From positions 1-10,488 of the forward strand of contig CASFXO010000310.1 of the NCBI GenBank assembly GCA_949298665.1: a stretch of 10,488 nucleotides of DNA, read 5' to 3'. Positions 1 to 4,898 of the stretch are shown one piece after another; positions within the stretch are counted from its first letter, which is position 1; every line of letters begins with the position of its first letter. Position numbers and translations under genes: made by a program. The notes beneath the pieces were generated by a model, which searched no databases, was not told where the DNA came from, and was given only the letters and a program-made list of their open reading frames with translations. Source of the stretch: an uncultured Lentisphaeria bacterium. Lineage in GTDB: Bacteria; Verrucomicrobiota; Lentisphaeria; Victivallales; Victivallaceae.

Positions 1-378
1 GTGGGATTTGTGGAGCATGGGAGTTACTACTTTTCCGACGGCGAGATGCTGTTCGGCGATGGATACGCGGCGTTGGTGGAGCAATACGGAGAGGACAACG
101 CCCGGTATATCTACGAAGCCATGCATCCGCGCCTGGACGGAGTGTTGCCGGAGGTGGTCTTCATTGAGATTCCGGAGATTCCGGCGGAAGAGGCGCTGCG
201 GCAGTGTCGGGAACGGGCGGAGCAGGAAGGGCGGCCGGTACGGAAACTGACCGGCAGCCTGCGGCTGTTGCGTATGCTGGTGAACGGGGACTGGCCGGCG
301 GATGAATTTCTGGTGGTGCCGCCGGGCGGAACGGTTCGGCAGGTGGGCGACTGGCGGGAGATCATCCGGGCGGAATAA
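1..378 (+). CDS. DUF1638 family protein, C-terminal part (5' end outside window)
   Basis: This is a 125-residue open frame running in from the left edge. The GTG at base 1 is probably an internal valine codon, because DUF1638 proteins are usually about 200-250 residues and this matches only their C-terminal half. Matching elements are an early aromatic/Gly stretch (GSYYFSDG), the YGEDNARYIYEAM helix, a hydrophobic strand (VVFIEIPE), the helix LRLLRMLVNGDW and the terminal DEFLVVPPGG. The family has no proven biochemical role; it recurs beside corrinoid-protein and methyltransferase genes in anaerobes, so a part in C1/corrinoid metabolism is only a guess. It looks chromosomal, not phage-borne, and would mark the host side of the prophage junction. 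The stop lies 3 bases from the stop of the convergent HTH gene. The family call is from memory of its motifs. Confidence 0.65.
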   Translation: MGFVEHGSYYFSDGEMLFGDGYAALVEQYGEDNARYIYEAMHPRLDGVLPEVVFIEIPEIPAEEALRQCRERAEQEGRPVRKLTGSLRLLRMLVNGDWPADEFLVVPPGGTVRQVGDWREIIRAE

Positions 379-381
379 CGT

Positions 382-750
382 TCAGCATTCCGGAGGGAGG
401 TCTTCATCGTCCAGCCGGATGGGGCGCAGATCGTTGTATACGGTCCGCAGACTGACGTTGAGCCGGGCGGCGATGGTTTCGGCGTCCAGTTCCAGAATGT
501 GCCAGTAATAGGTGGCGGTCCAGCGCCGCGGATTGGCGGCGGCGAAATTGGCCAGGCGCAGCATGCGGCGGCAGGTGATCGTGTCCGGAAAGTTCCGGAT
601 GTCCCGCCAGTCGGAACGCTCCCGGTTGAGTTCGTCCAGCAATTCGAACTGATTGAGTCCGCCCGCATGGGCCGACGGACGGCGGCGAATGCTTCTGAGG
701 TCGGTCCGGGACGTGGAACGGTCTGACGACATGAGTGAACGAGTCGGCAT
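382..750 (-). CDS. Small helix-turn-helix DNA-binding protein, family unknown
   Basis: This 122-residue protein has a basic, Ser/Arg-rich and probably flexible N-terminus (about 1-28), then helices, and a helix-turn-helix near its C-terminus at about residues 87-109 (core IAARLNVSLRTVYNDL). That arrangement resembles sigma-region-4 or DeoR-type recognition helices, but I do not recognise the family. The ATG at 750 is chosen because AAAGGAGA (761-768, read on the - strand) lies 10 bases upstream. The frame also extends to an ATG at 783 and a GTG at 792, but neither has a ribosome binding site, and both fall inside the repeat/promoter region. It is divergent from the XRE-like gene at 931 across an AT-rich control region, and convergent with the DUF1638 gene. 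Together with the inverted-repeat pair upstream, this suggests an autoregulated repressor or switch component; the function is inferred only. Confidence 0.7.
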   Translation of the reverse strand: MPTRSLMSSDRSTSRTDLRSIRRRPSAHAGGLNQFELLDELNRERSDWRDIRNFPDTITCRRMLRLANFAAANPRRWTATYYWHILELDAETIAARLNVSLRTVYNDLRPIRLDDEDLPPEC

Positions 751-765
751 GGAACGCAAATCTCC

Positions 766-790
766 TTTTGTGCTATAAAGCATAAAATTC
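766..790 (-). repeat. 25-base inverted repeat, left copy (candidate operator)
   Basis: Read on the - strand, this copy matches 825-849 (+ strand) at 20 of 25 positions. The shared core is TATGCT-N-TATAG, with A-rich flanks that are less informative. The core has partial internal symmetry (TGCTATAAAGCA on the + strand), as expected for a dimeric repressor site. It lies in the leader of the leftward HTH gene, between the predicted transcription start and its ribosome binding site. The two copies are separated by 34 bases. Confidence 0.5.
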
Positions 791-824
791 ACTAAAAAAA
801 CAATCGGAAAAGATGTTTTTTTAT

Positions 825-849
825 AAATTATATGCTGTATAGAATAAAA
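825..849 (+). repeat. 25-base inverted repeat, right copy (candidate operator over promoter)
   Basis: This is the partner of 766-790 in opposite orientation, sharing 20 of 25 bases including TATGCT-N-TATAG. It overlaps the -10 hexamer and spacer of the leftward promoter (827-854) and lies about 25 bases upstream of a weaker rightward promoter candidate (874-901). An operator pair read by one or both of the flanking regulators is the simplest explanation. A chance similarity inside AT-rich DNA cannot be excluded. Confidence 0.5.
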
Positions 850-854
850 TGCAA
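827..854 (-). promoter_or_regulatory. Sigma70-type promoter for the leftward HTH gene
   Basis: Read on the - strand there is TTGCAT (849-854), a 16-base spacer, then a perfect TATAAT (827-832). Transcription would start near 820, giving a leader of roughly 70 bases before the ATG at 750. The right-hand copy of the 25-base inverted repeat (825-849) covers the -10 element and the spacer, so a protein bound there would be expected to block this promoter. This is the best promoter match I found in the window. Confidence 0.6.
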
Positions 855-873
855 GGGGCTTTGGTAAAAAAAA

Positions 874-901
874 TTGATTTTTTTATGCCGGAGCGTATTT
901 T
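874..901 (+). promoter_or_regulatory. Possible promoter for the XRE-like gene
   Basis: TTGATT (874-879), 16 bases, then TATTTT (896-901) gives about 4 of 6 consensus matches in each hexamer. It sits 30 bases upstream of the ATG at 931. The region is T-rich, so a match of this quality is easily obtained by chance. No clear Shine-Dalgarno sequence follows, which would suit a short-leader, weakly translated regulator. Confidence 0.3.
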
Positions 902-930
902 TTTAGAAAACGTCAGACGGGCACGGCACC

Positions 931-1347
931 ATGGATTGGCTGGAAAGTACCAGAGCAGCATTTTTACGGGCGATCAACCGGGAGGAGAACCTGAGCCGAT
1001 ATGCGGAACGGGTCGGGGTTTCCTATTCCATTGTGAACCGTCTGCGCAGCGGGAAGACCAGTTTTGCCAAATTGGATCTGTCCACTTTTTTCCGACTGTT
1101 TCCGGAGTTGAAGATTTTCTTTTTCCGGGAGGATTATCCGGAGCGTCACAGCCGGCGCGATGCGGTGGAGGTCGGTGGCGACCTTTCCGGGATCGTGGTT
1201 CAAAATGGCAGAATCGGGGATTTTCATCCTTGCGGCGGAGGTGAGTCGGTGGACCTGCGCACGCTGGCGCGCAAAGTGCGCCGGAGCGACCGCTTTTCTC
1301 CGGAGGAACGGCTGAAGATTCTTGATTTTCTTGACGAAGAATTGTAG
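931..1347 (+). CDS. XRE-like helix-turn-helix regulator (138 aa)
   Basis: An N-terminal XRE/lambda-repressor-like helix-turn-helix lies at about residues 20-58 (NLSRYAERVGVSYSIVNRLR, then a helix ending in LFPEL). After a short linker comes GDLSGIVVQ (83-91), then a helical, charged C-terminus (107-138) that could mediate oligomerisation. No peptidase domain is present, so this is not a LexA/CI-type cleavable repressor. The start is the ATG at 931; no strong ribosome binding site precedes it, unlike the neighbours, which fits low expression. The gene is divergent from the HTH gene at 382-750 across a shared control region and lies 51 bases upstream of the membrane protein gene at 1399, with which it is probably co-transcribed. 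A phage or host repressor role is inferred from domain and position. Confidence 0.75.
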   Translation: MDWLESTRAAFLRAINREENLSRYAERVGVSYSIVNRLRSGKTSFAKLDLSTFFRLFPELKIFFFREDYPERHSRRDAVEVGGDLSGIVVQNGRIGDFHPCGGGESVDLRTLARKVRRSDRFSPEERLKILDFLDEEL

Positions 1348-1398
1348 CTTTTTCCCTTTTCTGTTTTTATTCGGCACTCAACACCGGAGGAAACAGAA

Positions 1399-1695
1399 AT
1401 GGATTTCAACACCATCAAGATCAATGGCGACCAGCACGGCGTCATCGTCCAGCACGTTCACTTCAAGCTTCTGGCGGCTGCCATTATTGTGGCCGCGCTG
1501 CTGTTCTGCGCGACTTTATGCCTTCTTTATTACTGGCGACCGGATCATTTCGAGTTTTATGTAACGCGCAGCACCGGTGTCATTCACAACCGTTCCTGCA
1601 TTTACTTCGGGAAAACCCGGGGATACTACACCAATCAGCCCGAGGGACGGGACTGCAAGCGCTGCGGCGGCCGTGCGGTGCGGCGGGATCGGTAA
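1399..1695 (+). CDS. Small membrane protein with His/Cys metal-binding-like tail (98 aa)
   Basis: A short cytoplasmic-looking N-terminus (1-22) contains GDQHGVIVQ (10-18). One strong transmembrane segment follows at about 24-46 (LLAAAIIVAALLFCATLCLL), then a soluble C-terminal domain. That domain has the pattern His63-x3-Cys67 ... Cys86-x2-Cys89 (HNRSC and CKRCGG), resembling the small Ada-type or zinc-ribbon-like folds seen in many short envelope proteins and nuclease tails. GGAGG (1386-1390) stands 8 bases before the ATG. The gene is probably co-transcribed with the XRE-like gene upstream, which carries nearly the same GDxxGxxVQ motif. A role in exclusion of other phages or in envelope sensing is possible, but nothing in the sequence proves it. 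Confidence 0.7.
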   Translation: MDFNTIKINGDQHGVIVQHVHFKLLAAAIIVAALLFCATLCLLYYWRPDHFEFYVTRSTGVIHNRSCIYFGKTRGYYTNQPEGRDCKRCGGRAVRRDR

Positions 1696-2040
1696 GTCAT
1701 TCCCTGAATCATGCCGGTGGCAATACCGGGGGTGGAGGATTGTTTCCGAGTCATTGAGCTTTCACATGTCCGGATGGGCAGGCTGAGGGGCCGCGGTTAA
1801 AAAACGGCTATGACCGGAATGGGAACCGTTTACGGATCTTGCGTTTCCGAGGGGAGGGGGAGGGAATGTGTCTGCATTTGCAACATCCTGCTGGTAAGAA
1901 TATTGCATTGATGAATGCCGGGTATCGTGCAAAAAAGGCCGTTTTTTCCCATATTATGGAGGGAGGCCGTACCGAATCCTGCCCGCCGCTGCAATGCGGC
2001 TGGAGGACGGACGACGGGGATTTTTACTTGCAAACGGGAT

Positions 2041-2061
2041 GAACGTGAATGACGCACGTTC
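2041..2061. promoter_or_regulatory. 7-bp inverted repeat upstream of late genes (candidate activator site)
   Basis: GAACGTG (2041-2047) and CACGTTC (2055-2061) form a perfect 7-base inverted repeat around a 7-base centre. A -10-like TAGAAAAT begins at 2073, 12 bases downstream, and no good -35 hexamer is seen. In Mu, late promoters lack a proper -35 and are activated by the C protein binding a palindrome just upstream, so the arrangement is suggestive. That comparison is inference. Confidence 0.3.
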
Positions 2062-2080
2062 CTGCGACCGGATAGAAAAT

Positions 2081-2104
2081 GGGAACGTCTCATCAGGCGT
2101 TTCC
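2081..2104 (+). promoter_or_regulatory. RNA hairpin in the late-operon leader
   Basis: GGGAACG (2081-2087) can pair with CGTTTCC (2098-2104), giving 7 pairs including one G-U, across a 10-base loop. It ends 8 bases before the first possible start codon of the first late gene (ATG 2113). A leader hairpin affecting translation or mRNA stability is possible. No T-run follows, so it is not a terminator. Confidence 0.25.
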
Positions 2105-2112
2105 GGAACAGG

Positions 2113-2481
2113 ATGAAACGAGGTGTCATGGGGGATTTACTGACGGGTCTGCTGTCCGGATTGGCTTCGGCCGCTACCGTGCTTTCCTTTCTCTGGGGAT
2201 TCATTGCCCAGTTGAAGCGGGATCTGCGGTTGCTGGAAACGGAAAAAGTCAACGGCATTGCGCGGCAGCTGGAGCATCATCTCGCCGCGGATCGTTCTCA
2301 GCACATCTGCGCGGTACTCGAACGGTTGTCCGGCGACATTTCCAAAATGGACGCCAAGCTGGACCGCATGGCGGAAGAGACCGCCCGCCAGGCGGCGCAG
2401 ATCGAAGCCAACCGCGCATACGTCGAAAATCTGGACCGTTCGCTGGAACGGCATAAAAATGGAGAACATTATCATGCGTGA
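2113..2481 (+). CDS. Mu gp25-like membrane-anchored coiled-coil protein
   Basis: This is a 122-residue protein from the ATG at 2113, or 117 residues from the ATG at 2128. The upstream start has GGAA 4 bases ahead; the inner one has GAGG (2120-2123) 4 bases ahead and is equally likely. A hydrophobic N-terminal segment (about residues 8-30, LLTGLLSGLASAATVLSFLW) is followed by a long, charged helical region with coiled-coil character, including KMDAKLDRMAEETARQAAQI. The size, layout and position directly before a winged-helix gene and the terminase genes match the DUF2730/gp25 proteins of Mu-like phages, whose role is unknown. It could instead be a spanin- or holin-like lysis protein. It overlaps the next gene by 8 bases and heads the late gene cluster. 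Confidence 0.6.
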   Translation: MKRGVMGDLLTGLLSGLASAATVLSFLWGFIAQLKRDLRLLETEKVNGIARQLEHHLAADRSQHICAVLERLSGDISKMDAKLDRMAEETARQAAQIEANRAYVENLDRSLERHKNGEHYHA

Positions 2482-2761
2482 ACATGCGATCCGGCTGGCG
2501 ATTTTGCGGGATCTGCGCTGTCTGACCGGAGCGCCGATCACCTGCCGGGAATTGACGGAGATTTCCGAGGAGCCGGCTTTGCGACACAGCGAATTTTCCG
2601 CAGTGGAGAAAGAGTGGTCGGAGCTTTGCGCGTTCGGCTACATTGAAGCCGTTCCCGGATTCGGCGGCAGATACTGCCGTCTGACGCCGAAAGGCAGACA
2701 GCAGCTGCTTCCGGATTTTCCGCAGGATTCTTTCATCCACGGCCCCGGAGCGACGCGATGA
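2474..2761 (+). CDS. Mu gp26-like winged-helix protein (95 aa)
   Basis: A compact winged-helix layout is visible: helix (HAIRLAILRDL), a second helix with PITCRELTEI, a recognition-type helix (HSEFSAVEKEWSELCAFGYI), then a wing ending in YCRLTPKGRQQL. The pattern of a hydrophobic turn followed by LTPKG is typical of MarR/ArsR-like folds and of the small winged-helix proteins that sit between gp25 and the small terminase in Mu-like phages. GGAG (2461-2464) stands 9 bases before the ATG. The gene overlaps the upstream gene by 8 bases and the downstream gene by 4 (ATGA), so translation is probably coupled. Its exact role, in packaging or regulation, is unknown. Confidence 0.6.
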   Translation: MREHAIRLAILRDLRCLTGAPITCRELTEISEEPALRHSEFSAVEKEWSELCAFGYIEAVPGFGGRYCRLTPKGRQQLLPDFPQDSFIHGPGATR

Positions 2762-3360
2762 ACGGGCGTCCACGACACAATATTGCCCGGCTGCCTCTGG
2801 TCGTTCGCGACCGCATTGCGGAGTTGCTGCTGGACGGAGCGACGTACGATGAGGTACGGGAGGACGAGGCGGTGGCCGCCGCGTGCCGGGAGCGGGAACT
2901 GCGCCTGCATGACGGCAGTTTCGCCGCTTTCCGGGAAAGCGAAGAATTCGACGAAGCGCGACGATCCCGCCTGAAATACGCGGAGGAATTGCGGCGGCGG
3001 CGGATGGCCGCTTTTTTTGTGTCGCAATCCGGAGGCTGTGACGATCTTGCCCGGATCGCCGGTTATGAACTGCTGCGCGCGGTGCTGGGCAAACTGGAGG
3101 CGTCCGAAGAACTCGATATCCGTGAACTGTCGGCCATTTCCGGCGCCCTGGCGGCTTACGAACGGAACCGGCAGGCCGCCGCCCGGGCCGAATTCCGGCA
3201 ATCCGCTGCATTGCGTGAAAAAACGCTGCGGGCCCAGGTCGCAGAGTTGAACCGCCGGCTTGAAATCCTGCGTCGCCGCAATGAACAGTTACGGACTCTG
3301 GCCGGAGACGTGGACGGCGCCGCTGTGTCCGAGGCGATGGACCGGGAGGTGGGACTGTGA
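2758..3360 (+). CDS. Small terminase subunit, DUF3486 / Mu gp27-like
   Basis: This is a 200-residue protein. The N-terminus (GRPRHNIARLPLVVRDRIAE, then LLLDGATYDEV) is the typical start of DUF3486: a basic tip followed by an HTH-like pair of helices. A long helical, Arg/Glu-rich body follows, with a coiled-coil-like C-terminus (about 150-185), as expected for a ring-forming DNA-recognition subunit. The family is the gp27 protein of Mu-like phages, regarded as the small terminase that binds phage DNA and hands it to the large subunit. The ATG overlaps the stop of the preceding gene, with GGAG 7 bases upstream. Its stop overlaps the GTG of the large terminase by 4 bases. Size and gene order agree with the assignment. 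Confidence 0.75.
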   Translation: MNGRPRHNIARLPLVVRDRIAELLLDGATYDEVREDEAVAAACRERELRLHDGSFAAFRESEEFDEARRSRLKYAEELRRRRMAAFFVSQSGGCDDLARIAGYELLRAVLGKLEASEELDIRELSAISGALAAYERNRQAAARAEFRQSAALREKTLRAQVAELNRRLEILRRRNEQLRTLAGDVDGAAVSEAMDREVGL

Positions 3361-4898
3361 AGTTTCTGCCGTATCAATGGCGATGGATTCAGGACGAATC
3401 GCCGCTCAAGCTGTATCAGAAGAGCCGCCGGACCGGCATCACCTACGCCACCAGTTACCGAGCCTGCCGGAAATGTCTGCGCAGTGCGCGGCGGGATTCC
3501 CATTTCGTGCAATGGGTGTCCAGTCGCGACGAGATCACCGCCCGGGAATTCATCACCGACTATGTGGCGCACTGGGCCCGGATGGCCAACCGGATCGCCC
3601 GGGGGATGAGCACGGGCTGGGAGGAGGCGCTCGGCCTGGACGGGGAGCAGCTGGCGGTGGTCGATGAGAAACACGGCATAACGGCCCGGGTGGTGATTTT
3701 CCGGAACGGGGCGCGCATTTACAGCTTGTCCAGCAATCCGCTGGCGTTCGCCGGGAAAGGTGGAGACGTGCTGATCGACGAATGGGATCTGCATCCCGAT
3801 CAGGCGGCGATTTACGACATGGCCTATCCCTGCATTACCTGGGGGGGGCAGCTGGAACTGGTTTCCGCCTTCGATCCGGACGGTTCGGAGCACACCGAAT
3901 TTGCCCGGATGTGCCGGGACTGCCGGAACGGGTTGCGGCCGAACGTCAGTTTCCACCGCACCACCATCTACGATGCGATCGAAGCCGGGCTGGTGGAGAC
4001 GATCAACGAAACCCGGATCGCCCGCGGCATGCCGCCGCAGACGCGCGAGGAATTTCTGGCGTCGCTGCGGGCGGGATGCCGTTCCCGGGCGGCTTTCGAC
4101 AGCCAGTACGGGTGCGTGCCGAATCAGGCGTCCGGGGCGCAGTTGATTGCGGCGGAAGAGCTGCAGGCCGCTGTTACCGCCGCGTTGGATATGGTGCGGA
4201 TTCACTGCTCCGGTCAGGCGGAACTGGACGCGCATCCGGAATGGCTGGAGCGGGAGTTCTGGCGGGAGTCTCTCCCGGATGATCGGAGCCTGGCGCTGGG
4301 ATTCGACATTGCGCGCAGCGGGGATTTGTCCGGCATCTGGATCAATGCGGCGGAGCCGGAGACCCGGTGTTGGCGCCTGACCGCGCTGGTGACATTGAAA
4401 AATTGCCGTTTTGAAACGCAGCAACATCTGGTACGGGCCATGTTCGACGCCGCGGACCGGCTGGTCGGATGCGGCGACAAGACCGGACTGGGAATGGCGG
4501 TGTGCGAAGCGTTGGAAAACCGTTATCCGGGGCGTTTCATGGGTGTGAATTTTGCCGCCTCCAAGATCCAGCTCGGCACGACGCTGCAGGCGGTTTTCGA
4601 GCAGCACCGGCAGCGGCTGCCGGAAGCGTATCCCGAAATTCTGGCGGATCTGGCGGGCTTGCGGAAAACCGCCGCCGGAAGCGGACGGTTGATGTTTACG
4701 GAAAGCGGTAATGAACTGCTGCCCGATTCGCATTGCGACATGGCCTGGAGTTGTGCACTGGCGCTGCATGCCGGTGAAACATTGGATGCGGCCGGAACGG
4801 CGCGGGCGGTTCCGGCGGCGGAAAGAGGACGCGGATTCAACGAATCAAGGAGGTATGACGATGCTTTGGAAAAACATCCTGTCCGCCGTTGGCGGTAA
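3357..4898 (+). CDS. Large terminase subunit, Mu gp28-like
   Basis: This 513-residue packaging motor has both expected domains. In the ATPase half, a deviant Walker A-type loop KSRRTGIT lies at residues 22-29 and Walker B VLIDEWD begins at 138, with acidic residues D141 and E142. SSNPLAFAGKGGD sits just before it. The RNase H-like nuclease half has acidic residues at about D317 (GFDIARSGD), D374 (GCGDKTGLG) and D461 (CDMAWS), spaced as in phage terminases. The enzyme pumps DNA into the procapsid and cuts it; Mu relatives package by headful from integrated copies. The GTG start at 3357 overlaps the previous stop and has GAGG 7 bases upstream. The last 38 bases overlap the portal gene. A run of eight G (3841-3848) follows the Walker B region, but the frame is intact. 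Confidence 0.88.
   Translation: MKFLPYQWRWIQDESPLKLYQKSRRTGITYATSYRACRKCLRSARRDSHFVQWVSSRDEITAREFITDYVAHWARMANRIARGMSTGWEEALGLDGEQLAVVDEKHGITARVVIFRNGARIYSLSSNPLAFAGKGGDVLIDEWDLHPDQAAIYDMAYPCITWGGQLELVSAFDPDGSEHTEFARMCRDCRNGLRPNVSFHRTTIYDAIEAGLVETINETRIARGMPPQTREEFLASLRAGCRSRAAFDSQYGCVPNQASGAQLIAAEELQAAVTAALDMVRIHCSGQAELDAHPEWLEREFWRESLPDDRSLALGFDIARSGDLSGIWINAAEPETRCWRLTALVTLKNCRFETQQHLVRAMFDAADRLVGCGDKTGLGMAVCEALENRYPGRFMGVNFAASKIQLGTTLQAVFEQHRQRLPEAYPEILADLAGLRKTAAGSGRLMFTESGNELLPDSHCDMAWSCALALHAGETLDAAGTARAVPAAERGRGFNESRRYDDALEKHPVRRWR
4847..4853 (+). promoter_or_regulatory. Ribosome binding site that fixes the portal start
   Basis: AAGGAGG ends 1 base before an in-frame ATG at 4855 and 7 bases before the ATG at 4861. 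The spacing favours 4861. It lies inside the terminase coding sequence, so portal translation starts before the terminase stop. Confidence 0.65.

Larger units (their letters stand above)
1696..2112. other. 417-base non-coding region before the late genes
   Basis: I see no convincing gene here. A 58-codon frame (1866-2042, +) begins after a G-rich run that could pass for a ribosome binding site, but its product (several Cys, Gly-rich, no motif) is unfamiliar and I do not call it. The region holds short inverted repeats: CCGGT/ACCGG at 1714-1729, A6-GGCCG-T6 at 1931-1947, GCCGC/GCGGC at 1985-2000, and two longer ones at 2041-2061 and 2081-2104. None has the GC stem plus T-run of a clear intrinsic terminator. 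In Mu this interval would hold lysis genes; no lysozyme or holin is seen here. Confidence 0.6.

Noticed and set aside
751..792. Longer form of the leftward HTH protein from ATG 783 or GTG 792
   Set aside because: Neither has a ribosome binding site, the extra residues overlap the operator repeat, and ATG 750 has AAAGGAGA at suitable spacing.
849..1244. 131-codon + strand frame across the divergent region and the XRE gene
   Set aside because: It starts in AT-rich promoter DNA and overlaps the XRE-like gene, which has a clear HTH; its own product is meaningless.
1714..1729. CCGGT/ACCGG hairpin after the membrane protein gene as a terminator
   Set aside because: The stem is only 5 pairs and is followed by G-rich sequence, not a T-run.
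1931..1947. A6-GGCCG-T6 as an intrinsic terminator
   Set aside because: The stem is only A-T pairs with a GC loop, the reverse of a terminator hairpin. It could not stop polymerase by the usual mechanism.
1866..2042. Possible 58-residue gene in the non-coding gap
   Set aside because: The start follows a G-rich run too closely to be a good ribosome binding site, and the product has no recognisable motif. It is kept only as a possibility in the gap description.
3156..4769. 537-codon open frame on the - strand opposite the terminase
   Set aside because: Same reasons: a low-information, basic product antisense to a gene with clear ATPase and nuclease motifs.
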